Source: Arthrobacter pigmenti (GTDB taxonomy: Bacteria; Actinomycetota; Actinomycetes; Actinomycetales; Micrococcaceae). From it: a stretch of 64,000 nt of DNA. The notes under the pieces were generated by a model. The model ran no database searches, was not told the origin of the DNA, and was given only the letters and a program-made list of their open reading frames with translations. This document shows positions 1-8,577 of the stretch, in pieces. The stretch spans positions 1,550,001 through 1,614,000 of the forward strand of contig NZ_JAATJL010000001.1 in the NCBI RefSeq assembly GCF_011927905.1. The letters are read 5' to 3'. The translations under genes and the position numbers were made by a program. The first letter of the stretch is position 1. Each line of letters opens with the position of its first letter.

Positions 1-57
1 ATCGGTGGTGCGGCACAGAAGCGGCTGAGTAATGGCGGCCTGCTTCACCACGTCACC

Positions 58-336
58 ATGTCCTACGACATCGACGCGGACAAGATGCTGCAGGTGCTGC
101 GGATCGGCCGCGAAAAACTTTCCGACAAGGGCATCAAAAGCGCGAAGAAGCGGGTGGATCCGTTGCGCCGCCAGACAGGCCTCTCCCGCGAGGAGATCAT
201 CCGGGTCCTCAGCGATACGTTCCGGGAACGCTACGGCGCGGTGGATGGAACGTTCAGTTCCGAGGAATTATCCGCCGCTGAAGCGCTGGTAGGCAGCAAG
301 TTCGGAACGCCCGAGTGGCTCTACCGGGTCCCCTGA
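58..336 (+). CDS. Small conserved protein of unknown function
   Basis: A 92-residue basic, soluble protein with no signal peptide or membrane segment. I do not recognise the family. The middle part (residues about 30-65) is rich in Arg and Lys and predicted helical. The reading frame is open back to base 1 with no stop, and no Shine-Dalgarno sequence precedes the ATG, so the true start may lie upstream of the window. The gene ends 12 bases before the convergent pepN stop. The reading frame is convincing because its codon third positions are GC-rich like its neighbours, but function cannot be assigned. Confidence 0.6.
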   Translation: MSYDIDADKMLQVLRIGREKLSDKGIKSAKKRVDPLRRQTGLSREEIIRVLSDTFRERYGAVDGTFSSEELSAAEALVGSKFGTPEWLYRVP

Positions 337-347
337 CAACCTGTCAC

Positions 348-2984
348 TTATCCCACCTCGGCCGGTTTCATGGCGGCGGCTTGCGCGCGCAGCGCGCGCA
401 ACAGGTGGTCCCGCTCCTCGATCACGATGCGTCGCAGGGAGAGCGGGGCGTCGGCGTGTTCGCTGAGCCATGAATCGGTCATCGCAATCACGGAGTTGTT
501 CTCAGGAACAGCGCCCTGCTCCAGATCCTGTTCGCCCGGGTAAAGACCTCGTACGATGCGCGCGGACATCTCGATCGGAAAACTGGTCCACACCCGCTGG
601 ATCTCATCGAAGTAGGGACGTAGATACGGTTCGTGCAGTTCCGCCGGTCCTTCGCGGAAACCGGAGATGGTGGCGCTGAGGAGTTCGTTTGACAGGCGGT
701 CGCCGAAGATCACTTCCTTCCAGGCCTTGGCCTTGACTGTCTCATCGGGGACGGCTGTGCAGGCGGTAGTGAATCCGGTTCGTCCCGAGGCTGTGTGGTC
801 GCGTTGCAGGGCGGCTTCCAGCTCGTCGATGGTTGCCAGGTTCTGTGCAGCCAGTCCCTGCCACAGCTGCCAGCCCAGCTCGTCGTCGATGACCAGGCCA
901 TTGAGGACGCGCGTCCCGTCAAGCAGTCCGCGCAGCAATCCCGAATGCGTACGGGTTTTCCGCGACGTTGACGCCAGCGCACGGGCCCACACGAGCTGAT
1001 GATCTGTTCCCGGCTCGGCTTCCTCCAGCCCGCGAACCAGACAATCAGCAAGCCGCTCGCGCAGCTCACTACGGTCATGCGCCGGCGCATACTGCTCGAC
1101 GGCGTGGCGAGCGTTCTGCAGCAGCTGGGTGAGGACGCCCACGCCCTGTTCCCTTGGAGCAACGCGCTCGACGGCACCGAGATAGTCTTCGGCGTTCAGT
1201 AGCGCATCGCGGGTTGAGGACCACAGCGCAGCAAGGCAGATGGCGCGTGCGAGTGGCTCCTCGAGCCTGTCGGCAGATGAAAGCAGGGTGGCAACAGAGC
1301 GCTCGTCGAAGACCAGCTTGGCGTAGGTGAGGTCGTCGTCGTTGATGAGCAGAAGATCCGGTTGGACGTGTCCGGTGAGGGCCGGAACCTTGGTGCGGTC
1401 GCCGTCGACGACCAGCTCGTGGGAAGCCGTGCGCAACAACCTGCCGTTCTCGTCGAAAGAGTACAGCCCGAGCCGGATGCTGTGCGGCCGGGGAGCCTGG
1501 TGACCGGTGACCGGATCGACCGCCTGCTGGAGGATCGAGACTGAGGTGTAGGCGCCGTCGTCGTCGGTCGTGACCTCTGCAGTCAGCTGCGGCACACCGG
1601 AGGTCTGCAGCCAGCGCTGCGCCCAGTCGGACATGTCCCTTCCCGAGGCGGCGGTCAGCGCCCCGAGGAGGTCGTCGAGCGTGGTGTTCGAGAACGCGTG
1701 GTCGCGGAAGTAGGACCGCGCTGCGGTGGTAAAGGCGTCGAAACCGGCGTAGGCGACCAGTTGCTTCAGGACGGACGCGCCCTTTGCGTAGGTAATGCCG
1801 TCGAAGTTGAGTTTGGCTGCTTCGAGATCCGGGATATCCGCGACGATGGGGTGCGTGGAGGGCAGTTGGTCCTGTAGGTAGGCCCAGGCCTTCCGCCTGT
1901 TGGCGAACGTGATCCAGGACGTTTCCGAACCCATCGCTTCGGCTACGGCAAGGGCGCCCGAGAAGTCGGCGAAGGACTCCTTGAGCCAGAGATCGTTCCA
2001 CCAGGTCATGGTCACCAGATCGCCGAACCACATGTGCGCCATCTCGTGCATGATTGTGTTGTCACGCGACTCGTACTGCGCGTGGGTGGCGCGGGACCGG
2101 AAGACATAGGACTCCGTGAAGGTCACCAGCCCCGGGTTCTCCATGGCACCGAGGTTGTACTCGGGTACGAATGCCTGGTCATACTTCCCGAACGGGTAGG
2201 GGTATTTGAAGAGATCGTGGAAGTACGTCAGGCCGCGCCGCGTTGTCTCGAAGATTCGTTCAGCATCCAGGTTCTCCGCCAGGGAACGGCGGCAGTAGGT
2301 TGCCAGCGGGATTCGCAGTACGTCGCCGTCGCCGACAATTCCCGTCCACTCATCACGCGTGACCGCGTATGGGCCAGCCAACACGGTGGTGATGTAGGTC
2401 GAGATGCGCATCGTCGGCTCGAAGTGCCTGGTGGCGGTGCCGTCGTCGTGTCGGTCCAGCCCGCATTCCGCGGCGTTCGAGGCGACGGACCACGCCTCCG
2501 CCGCCCGTACATGGAAGGTGAAGGGCGCTTTGAGGTCCGGCTGCTCAAAGCAGGCGAAAACCCGGCGGGCGTCCGCGGGTTCGTATTGCGTGTAAAGGTA
2601 GGTTTCGCCGTCGGCGGGGTCCTGGAACCGGTGCATTCCTTCACCGCTGCGGCTGTAGAGGGCGATGCCCTCGATCACGACGGTATTGTGCGCCGCGAGG
2701 TCTTCAAAGGTGATTCGGGCGCCGGATACAACCTTATCCACGTCGAGGGCAATCCCGTTGTGGGTGACGCTCTCCACTCCGCCGTGGATGAAATCGAGAA
2801 AGGTCTCAGCGCCTGCCCTGGAGCATTCGAAGGTCACCACTGACCTTGAGGGGAAGCCGAGGGATCGTGCATCCCGTGCGTTGCTGAGGTCCAGGCTTAC
2901 GTCGTATCCCAGGACGTTGATGATGGCGGACCGGCTTGCCGCTTCGTCGCGACGGAGATTCTCGTTATGCACCGGCCCATTCAA
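348..2984 (-). CDS. pepN: Aminopeptidase N (M1 family zinc metallopeptidase)
   Basis: Cytoplasmic aminopeptidase that removes N-terminal residues from peptides, finishing degradation of proteasome and protease products. The 878-residue length is normal for actinobacterial PepN. The exopeptidase motif GAMEN is at residues 279-283. The zinc site HEMAH is at 313-317, with the third ligand Glu336 18 residues further on in a KESFADF context. The C-terminal half is the helical ERAP1-like domain. There is no signal peptide. It is convergent with the small gene at 58-336 and lies upstream of glgC on the same strand. The start ATG lacks a clear ribosome binding site, but the first residues match the usual N-terminus (NLRRDEA followed by a conserved beta strand). 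Confidence 0.96.
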   Translation of the reverse strand: MNGPVHNENLRRDEAASRSAIINVLGYDVSLDLSNARDARSLGFPSRSVVTFECSRAGAETFLDFIHGGVESVTHNGIALDVDKVVSGARITFEDLAAHNTVVIEGIALYSRSGEGMHRFQDPADGETYLYTQYEPADARRVFACFEQPDLKAPFTFHVRAAEAWSVASNAAECGLDRHDDGTATRHFEPTMRISTYITTVLAGPYAVTRDEWTGIVGDGDVLRIPLATYCRRSLAENLDAERIFETTRRGLTYFHDLFKYPYPFGKYDQAFVPEYNLGAMENPGLVTFTESYVFRSRATHAQYESRDNTIMHEMAHMWFGDLVTMTWWNDLWLKESFADFSGALAVAEAMGSETSWITFANRRKAWAYLQDQLPSTHPIVADIPDLEAAKLNFDGITYAKGASVLKQLVAYAGFDAFTTAARSYFRDHAFSNTTLDDLLGALTAASGRDMSDWAQRWLQTSGVPQLTAEVTTDDDGAYTSVSILQQAVDPVTGHQAPRPHSIRLGLYSFDENGRLLRTASHELVVDGDRTKVPALTGHVQPDLLLINDDDLTYAKLVFDERSVATLLSSADRLEEPLARAICLAALWSSTRDALLNAEDYLGAVERVAPREQGVGVLTQLLQNARHAVEQYAPAHDRSELRERLADCLVRGLEEAEPGTDHQLVWARALASTSRKTRTHSGLLRGLLDGTRVLNGLVIDDELGWQLWQGLAAQNLATIDELEAALQRDHTASGRTGFTTACTAVPDETVKAKAWKEVIFGDRLSNELLSATISGFREGPAELHEPYLRPYFDEIQRVWTSFPIEMSARIVRGLYPGEQDLEQGAVPENNSVIAMTDSWLSEHADAPLSLRRIVIEERDHLLRALRAQAAAMKPAEVG

Positions 2985-3007
2985 TCACGACGGCGCCGCG
3001 CCGGGTT

Positions 3008-4249
3008 TCAGGGCTCAACCTCCTGGCCTTTGCTGAGGATAGTCAGCCCTGAATCCGTCACGGTAAAGCCACGGCTCAGGTCGAGTTCCCGGTCCACGCC
3101 GATCTTCGCACCCGGCGGAACGTGGACATTCTTGTCAATGATCGCCTTCCGAATCACTGCACCCGAGCCGACGCTCACGCTGTCGAGGAGGACAGATCCG
3201 CTCACGTCGGCGCCTTCATCCACGAAGACATCCGTGGCAAGGATTGAACTCTGGACCGACCCACCCGAGATCACCACCCCGTTGGAGACCACCGAATCGT
3301 GGGCGACTCCTGAAACCCCGGATGCGCTGCGCACGAACTTCGCGGGCGGCGAGATGCTCTGCCGCGTGTAGATGGGCCACTGGAGGTTGTAGAGGTTGAA
3401 TAGCGGCAGCGGGGTGATGAGGTCCATGTTGGCGTCGTAATAAGAGTCGAGGGTGCCGACATCGCGCCAGTACTGGCTGTCCCGTTCGGTGGAGCCGGGA
3501 ATCTCATTGGTGGTGAAGTCGTAGACAGCGGCATCGCCGCGCTCCACGAAGTAGGGGATGATGTCGCCGCCCATGTCGTGCTTGGTGTTCAGCCGCGCGG
3601 CGTCCGCCTCCAGAGCTTGCAGCAGTGCATCGGTGTTGAACACGTAGTTCCCCATGGATGCAAGGAAACTGTGCGGGTCATCCGGCAGGCCGGGTGTTGA
3701 CTGGGGCTTCTCCACAAACGCCGAGATCCGGCCGGGGTCCGCGGGGTCCACCTCGATCACCCCGAACTGGTCCGCGAGGTGGAGCGGCTGCCGGACAGCC
3801 GCGACGCTCACCGACGCGCCCGAGTCGACGTGCGCCTGCACCATTTGCTCGAAATCCATGCGGTACACGTGGTCGGCACCGATGACGACCACGATGTCCG
3901 GACGTGCGTCATGGATGAGGTTCAGGGACTGGTAGATTGCATTCGCGCTGCCGAGGAACCAGCTCTTGCCGCGGCGCTGCTGGGCTGGAACGGAGGCAAT
4001 GTACTGCTGCAGCTGGGTGGACATGCGCCAGGTCTCGGAGATGTGCCGGTCCAGGCTGTGGGATTTGTATTGGGTGAGGACGACGATCTGCAGATAGCCG
4101 GAGTTGACCACGTTCGATAACGCGAAGTCGATCAGCCGGTAGCTGCCCGCAAAAGGGACCGCGGGCTTCGCACGATCCGCTGTGAGCGGCATCAACCGCT
4201 TGCCCTCACCGCCTGCCAGAACAACCGCGAGCACCTTCTTGACAGCCAC
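3008..4249 (-). CDS. glgC: Glucose-1-phosphate adenylyltransferase (ADP-glucose pyrophosphorylase)
   Basis: Makes ADP-glucose from glucose-1-phosphate and ATP, the committed step of bacterial glycogen (and maltose-1-phosphate) synthesis. The nucleotidyltransferase signature [12 protein letters not shown] is near residue 11, followed by the KPAVPFAG motif. The C-terminal quarter is a left-handed beta-helix (hexapeptide repeats) for allosteric control. The frame extends 15 codons further upstream, but the GTG at 4249 is preferred. A GGAGGGG ribosome binding site lies 6-7 bases before it, and it gives the standard N-terminus MAVKKVLA. That yields 413 residues, normal for the family. It is divergent from glgA; the 87-base gap carries both promoters. 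Confidence 0.95.
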   Translation of the reverse strand: MAVKKVLAVVLAGGEGKRLMPLTADRAKPAVPFAGSYRLIDFALSNVVNSGYLQIVVLTQYKSHSLDRHISETWRMSTQLQQYIASVPAQQRRGKSWFLGSANAIYQSLNLIHDARPDIVVVIGADHVYRMDFEQMVQAHVDSGASVSVAAVRQPLHLADQFGVIEVDPADPGRISAFVEKPQSTPGLPDDPHSFLASMGNYVFNTDALLQALEADAARLNTKHDMGGDIIPYFVERGDAAVYDFTTNEIPGSTERDSQYWRDVGTLDSYYDANMDLITPLPLFNLYNLQWPIYTRQSISPPAKFVRSASGVSGVAHDSVVSNGVVISGGSVQSSILATDVFVDEGADVSGSVLLDSVSVGSGAVIRKAIIDKNVHVPPGAKIGVDRELDLSRGFTVTDSGLTILSKGQEVEP

Positions 4250-4324
4250 GGACAACCCCTCCCTGCACTTTCGACCGAGTGTTACGTCCTGCAACTCACA
4301 CTAGAGGACCGGCAACCGCTGCAC

Positions 4325-4339
4325 TACGTTGGGAAGGTG
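4325..4339 (+). promoter_or_regulatory. Predicted leaderless start of glgA
   Basis: A TACGTT -10-like box (4325-4330) lies six bases before the GTG start. The purine stretch GGGAAG directly abuts the start codon, too close to work as a Shine-Dalgarno. Translation from a 5'-terminal GTG is inferred. Confidence 0.5.
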
Positions 4340-5530
4340 CGAGTAGACATTGTGACAAAAGAATTCCCGCCGGAGATTTATGGGGGCGCGGGCGTCCATG
4401 TAGCGGAGCTGAGCCGGGTGCTCGCAAACCGCATTGACCTCATGGTCCACTGCTTCGGGGGTGAACGGCCGGAAGAGTTCCACGGCGCCACAGTCCGGAA
4501 CTATGGGGTGCCGGCCGAGCTGACGGAGGCGAACGCCGCTGTCCAGACCCTCGGCACCGATCTGTCGATGCTGAGTGGGATTTCCGGTTCCGACGTTGTG
4601 CACTCGCACACGTGGTACGCCAATATGGCGGGCCACCTCGCCTCATTACTGCACGGGATTCCCCATGTCCTCAGCGCCCACAGCCTGGAGCCGCTGCGGC
4701 CGTGGAAGGCCGAGCAGCTAGGCGGTGGCTACGCGCTTTCCTCCTGGGTTGAGAAGACCGCCTATGAGGCTGCCGCCGCCGTTATCGCTGTGTCCGCCGG
4801 CATGCGCGAGGACATCCTGCGCTGCTATCCGGCGGTGGACCCCTCGCGGGTCCATGTGGTGCATAACGGTGTGGACACCGTCGCCTGGAGTCCGGACGCG
4901 GACGACGACGCCGTGCGCGCGCTTGGGATCGATCCGGCTCGGCCCAGCGTGGTCTTCGTCGGAAGAAACACCCGGCAGAAGGGCGTGCCGTACCTGTTGC
5001 GGGCGGCGGCCAAGCTGCCCGGTGACGTTCAACTGGTGCTTTGTTTGGGTGCCGCGGATACCCCGGAACTCGCTGCCGAGACGTCGCGCCTGATCGACGA
5101 CCTGACAGCAGAGCGCGGCTCAGTGATCCTCATCGAGCGGATGCTCCCGCGGCGGGAGCTGATCCAGGTACTCAGCCATGCGACGGTCTTCGCCTGTCCG
5201 TCGATCTACGAACCGCTGGGTATCGTCAACCTTGAGGCGATGGCCTGCGGCGCGGCGGTGGTCGCCAGCGCGACGGGGGGCATACCGGAGGTGGTCGACG
5301 ACGGCGTTACGGGCACGCTCGTTCCACTTGAGCAGGTGCAGGACGGAACCGGAACCCCGTTGGATCCCGACTCGTTCGTTAGTGACTTCGCGGATGCGCT
5401 CAACGCCCTACTGGCCGACCCGGCACGTGCCCGCACCATGGGCGAACTGGGGCGTAAGCGGGCCGAGCAGCACTTCTCCTGGGATACTATCGCCGACTTG
5501 ACACTCGGCATCTACCGCTCGGTGCTCTGA
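4337..5530 (+). CDS. glgA: Glycogen synthase / maltose-1-phosphate synthase, GT4 family
   Basis: A GT-B fold retaining glycosyltransferase that uses ADP-glucose. The N-terminus carries the family start (EFPPEIYGGAGVHV, where the lysine-loop equivalent binds ADP-glucose). The C-terminal domain has the E-x7-E catalytic motif within the SIYEPLGIVNLEAMACG region. At 397 residues it is the actinobacterial short type. The mycobacterial orthologue next to glgC (Rv1212c) acts as GlgM, making maltose-1-phosphate for the GlgE pathway, so the name glgM may be functionally better. Divergent from glgC exactly as in mycobacteria. Its last codons form the left arm of a 26-base palindrome. Confidence 0.93.
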   Translation: MRVDIVTKEFPPEIYGGAGVHVAELSRVLANRIDLMVHCFGGERPEEFHGATVRNYGVPAELTEANAAVQTLGTDLSMLSGISGSDVVHSHTWYANMAGHLASLLHGIPHVLSAHSLEPLRPWKAEQLGGGYALSSWVEKTAYEAAAAVIAVSAGMREDILRCYPAVDPSRVHVVHNGVDTVAWSPDADDDAVRALGIDPARPSVVFVGRNTRQKGVPYLLRAAAKLPGDVQLVLCLGAADTPELAAETSRLIDDLTAERGSVILIERMLPRRELIQVLSHATVFACPSIYEPLGIVNLEAMACGAAVVASATGGIPEVVDDGVTGTLVPLEQVQDGTGTPLDPDSFVSDFADALNALLADPARARTMGELGRKRAEQHFSWDTIADLTLGIYRSVL

Positions 5531-5568
5531 ACTTCACCGAGCCGGTGAAGTTCAGAGCACCGAGCGGT
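5514..5568. terminator. 26-bp perfect palindrome at the glgA 3' end, likely bidirectional terminator
   Basis: The arms are 5514-5539 and 5543-5568, perfectly complementary over 26 bases, with a three-base AGC gap. The left arm contains the last glgA codons and its TGA stop. No U-tract follows on either strand. It lies between convergent glgA and fadE. Confidence 0.7.
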
Positions 5569-5583
5569 GACTGCCGGGCGCTC

Positions 5584-7689
5584 CTAGGCCCGCTGCGACC
5601 GTTTGTCCGCTTCCGCTTTCCGCAGGATGACGGTTTTCTCATCGACCGGTGCGTGCCCGCTGGCCCGCATCGCACGTGCGTTCTCGCGCGCCTCGTCCTG
5701 GCGCTTCTGCTCCGCCCCTGTTGCGATTGCGGCCCGCAGGTGCTCCGGACCGTAGCCGAATGCGTTCACAAGGTCTACCGCGTGCGGACGGATCTTGAGC
5801 AACAGACGGTTGATGTAAGGACCGAGTGTGCGTGCACGCTGGGCCGAAAGCCGACCGTTCATGAGGTACCAGGAGAGATTTTCCTCGATCAGGCAGAGCC
5901 CGAACAAGTCCCTGAGCCAAGTGAGGACCTGCCGCGTGCCGGCATCCAACGTGTTCGCGAGTGCGGCCGTGAACGCTTCCCACTGAAGCAGTTCTGCATG
6001 GGCGCGGGCGGCCTGGATCAGCTCCTGCTGGTGCTGGTTGAAGACGGCGGCTGCATCCGCGGGCGGCAGGCGGCGCGCCCCGCGCAGCGCCCCGGCAAGC
6101 TCCCCGACCATGGAATCCACGCGTCCGCACAACAGCTCGTGCTGTGTCCGCTCGTCCCGCAACGCGATGGCCGATTTCCGCTCCGAACCTGTGTCGACAA
6201 CGGATTGAAGCACCTGGCGCAGACCGGTTCGGTGCAGGGTCCGCTCCGCTGCCTGGGTGACGACGAACCGGGCGAGCACGCCGAAATCAACCCCCTGGAA
6301 TTCCTTGGCGTAGTCGGCGAGCAGTCGCTTTGCCACCAGTTGCAGCAGAACGTTGTTGTCACCTTCGAATGTGGTGTAGACATCGAGGTCCGCCCGCAGG
6401 GAGGTGAACCTGTTCTCTGTCAGGAAGCCCGCACCGCCGCAGGCCTCGCGACACTCCTGCAGGGTGTCGAGCGCGAGCCACGTTGAGAGCGGCTTCAGCG
6501 CTGCGGCGAGGGTTTCGAGGTCCTGTCGGTCCTCGTCCGTGTCGTGCTCGCCGGAGAAGACGCCGTCGAACTTCTCCAGCAGTTCCTCGTGTGCGAAGGA
6601 AGCCGCATACGTTGCCGCGAGACGCGGCAGGAGGCGCCGCTGGTGCAGCTGATAGTCCAGAAGGACTTCCTCCGAGAGCTCTGAGGCGGTGGTGAACTGG
6701 CGACGTTCGACGGAGTACTGGATGGCGGTCTTGAGCGCCAGCTTGCTGGCGGCCACCGCAGCTCCGTCGAGGGAAACCCTGCCCTGTACAAGGGTCCCGA
6801 GCATGGTGAAGAAGCGACGCCCAGGGGAGTCGATGGGGGACGTGTAGGTGCCGTCCGTCGCAACGTTGCCGTAGCGGTTGAGGAGGTTGGTCCTGGGCAC
6901 GCGCACCTGTGTGAAGTGCAGCCGGCCGTTGTCGATGCCGTTGAGTCCTCCCTTCAGCCCGTCATCCTCGCCACCTATGCCGTTCAGAAAATTGCCCAAC
7001 TCGTCACGAAGCTCCACGTAGAAGGCATGCACGCCGTGATTAACGCCCCGGGTAATCAGCTGTGCGAAGACGACGGCGGCACGCCCGTCCTGGGCGGCAT
7101 TGCCGATGTAGTCCTTCCATGCGGCGCGGAAGGGCGTGTGCAAGACGAATTCGTCTGCATCGGGATCGAAGGTCGCAGTGGTCGCGATACTTGCGACGTC
7201 GGACCCGTGTCCGGTTTCCGTCATTGCGAAGCAGCCAGGGATGTCCATGTTCATGATGCCGGGCAGCCACGCGCGATGGTGTTCCTCGCTGCCAAGATGC
7301 AGGACAGCGGCACCGAAAAGGCCCCACTGGACACCTGCCTTGATCTGAAGTGAGGGATCGGCGACCACCAACTCCTCGAACCCGGCGATGTTCCCGCCGT
7401 GGTCATCGGAGCCACCGAGTTCCTCCGGAAATGCCCTGTGAACAGCCTTACTTTTGACGAGGTGGTGAAGCTGTTCGAGGCAACGGGCACGATGTTCAGA
7501 AGAGGAGAGCCCTTCGATCTTGTGTACTGCCGGGTCGCCCGCGAGCGCGCGGGCTGTCCGCCGCGAGGCGGCCCAGCGCCCCAGCAGTTGCTCCCCAAGG
7601 GCCGCCACATCCACGACAGCGGCGTCGTTGTCCTGAATTGCGACTGTTGCGGGTACTGAAAGCTCAGGGCGGGTTGCGGTTTGGGTCAT
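5584..7689 (-). CDS. fadE: Acyl-CoA dehydrogenase / acyl-CoA oxidase-like flavoprotein
   Basis: FAD enzyme for the first alpha,beta-oxidation step of fatty acyl-CoA. At 701 residues it is far longer than ordinary acyl-CoA dehydrogenases (about 380-400). It is laid out like peroxisomal acyl-CoA oxidases: the flavin-binding GCFAMTETGHGSDV segment near residue 150, the CGGAGF region, then TFEGDN, which carries the catalytic glutamate of oxidases, and an extra C-terminal helical domain. The start ATG is preceded by an AAAGGACC ribosome site. Its start overlaps the stop of the upstream TetR gene by four bases, so the two are co-transcribed. It probably supplies the beta-oxidation module encoded divergently. 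Whether electrons go to O2 or to an ETF cannot be read from sequence. Confidence 0.88.
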   Translation of the reverse strand: MTQTATRPELSVPATVAIQDNDAAVVDVAALGEQLLGRWAASRRTARALAGDPAVHKIEGLSSSEHRARCLEQLHHLVKSKAVHRAFPEELGGSDDHGGNIAGFEELVVADPSLQIKAGVQWGLFGAAVLHLGSEEHHRAWLPGIMNMDIPGCFAMTETGHGSDVASIATTATFDPDADEFVLHTPFRAAWKDYIGNAAQDGRAAVVFAQLITRGVNHGVHAFYVELRDELGNFLNGIGGEDDGLKGGLNGIDNGRLHFTQVRVPRTNLLNRYGNVATDGTYTSPIDSPGRRFFTMLGTLVQGRVSLDGAAVAASKLALKTAIQYSVERRQFTTASELSEEVLLDYQLHQRRLLPRLAATYAASFAHEELLEKFDGVFSGEHDTDEDRQDLETLAAALKPLSTWLALDTLQECREACGGAGFLTENRFTSLRADLDVYTTFEGDNNVLLQLVAKRLLADYAKEFQGVDFGVLARFVVTQAAERTLHRTGLRQVLQSVVDTGSERKSAIALRDERTQHELLCGRVDSMVGELAGALRGARRLPPADAAAVFNQHQQELIQAARAHAELLQWEAFTAALANTLDAGTRQVLTWLRDLFGLCLIEENLSWYLMNGRLSAQRARTLGPYINRLLLKIRPHAVDLVNAFGYGPEHLRAAIATGAEQKRQDEARENARAMRASGHAPVDEKTVILRKAEADKRSQRA

Positions 7690-8450
7690 GATTGGTCCTT
7701 TGAATGTTGAGCTGCGCCTGGGGCAAGCGCATGGGAAGCGTGGGGGATGGACGTTGCGATGCCATCTAGCAGCCAGCCGGTGAGCGCGTCCGCGAGATCA
7801 GCCTCGGTTGGCCGGTGTTCACCATGAGGGGTGGATAGCCATTGCTCACCCGCGGCACGCACCATGCCGATTGCCGCGCGCGGCCAGAGCGTCAGTGTCC
7901 GTGTCTTCGCGCTGCCCGGCGGGCTGTGACGGAGATACTCCTCCAATGGCCGGGCAAGCATGGTGGAGACCGCGTCGAAGAAGCTGCTGAGGGTTGCGGA
8001 TCCCTCCAAGGAGGGGGCGACGCCCTCCTGATTTGGCTGGGTGACAAACACGTAGACATTCGGTGAGGTCCCTGCCATCTGCAGATAGGCCGAAACCATG
8101 GCATGCAGCCCTTCACGCGGGGTGGTTGCTTTACGGGCGGCGTCGAACAGTTGCTCCTGCATCTGCCTTACGACTACCTCGCCCATTGCTCGCTGCAGGC
8201 CGGCTTTGTCGCCGAAATAACGGTAGAAGACGGATTTGGACGTGTCCGCAGCGGAAGCGATGTCTTCCATGGAAGCGCCCGGGCCGATCCTGTGCACGGC
8301 TTTGCGGGCTGTCTTGATCAGGGCGTGCCGCCGGTTCTCGCGATGCTTCTCCCATCGGCTGGAGCGTCCGTCCGCCGACTTCTCCGGCGCAGGGTTGCCA
8401 CCGGCGTTCGGCGACGCGTCCCGGTTGCGGGCAATGAGTGGGCGATTCAC
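7686..8450 (-). CDS. TetR/AcrR family transcriptional regulator
   Basis: A 254-residue repressor with an N-terminal TetR helix-turn-helix (SMEDIASAADTSKSVFYRYF, residues about 50-75) and a helical ligand-binding half. The frame is open further upstream to 8564, but the GTG at 8450 is preferred. It directly abuts a 13-base inverted repeat, and a TACGCT -10-like box lies seven bases upstream, so the message is likely leaderless. The residues before the HTH are Ser/Arg/Pro-rich and probably disordered. It overlaps fadE by four bases. By position it should control both its own fadE operon and the divergent thiolase operon, probably responding to an acyl-CoA. Confidence 0.88.
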   Translation of the reverse strand: MNRPLIARNRDASPNAGGNPAPEKSADGRSSRWEKHRENRRHALIKTARKAVHRIGPGASMEDIASAADTSKSVFYRYFGDKAGLQRAMGEVVVRQMQEQLFDAARKATTPREGLHAMVSAYLQMAGTSPNVYVFVTQPNQEGVAPSLEGSATLSSFFDAVSTMLARPLEEYLRHSPPGSAKTRTLTLWPRAAIGMVRAAGEQWLSTPHGEHRPTEADLADALTGWLLDGIATSIPHASHALAPGAAQHSKDQS

Positions 8451-8481
8451 GATACCCAGCGTATCAGGTACGCTGGGTATC
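8451..8481. promoter_or_regulatory. Predicted TetR operator
   Basis: Perfect 13-base inverted repeat GATACCCAGCGTA (8451-8463) and its complement (8469-8481), separated by TCAGG. It touches the TetR start codon and contains that gene's -10-like box, so binding would be autorepressive. It also lies about 100 bases upstream of the divergent thiolase gene. Confidence 0.8.
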
Positions 8482-8533
8482 AAACACTTGTGACCGCGCG
8501 GTTGTTCTGCCGTGGTCAGCCGGGCATCCTCAG

Positions 8534-8543
8534 TGGACGTCCA
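8534..8543. promoter_or_regulatory. Short palindrome upstream of thiolase operon
   Basis: TGGACGTCCA is a perfect 10-base palindrome 35 bases before the thiolase start. It could be a second regulator site or part of the 5' leader. The evidence is its symmetry and position only. Confidence 0.3.
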
Positions 8544-8577
8544 GTAGATATGTCCGTGTGCCAATCAAGGAGCGTTC

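Noticed and set aside
5545..6486. Long open frame on the plus strand (313 codons)
   Set aside because: Lies entirely antisense to fadE, has no ribosome site and gives a Cys/Arg-rich translation with no family resemblance; a by-product of high GC.
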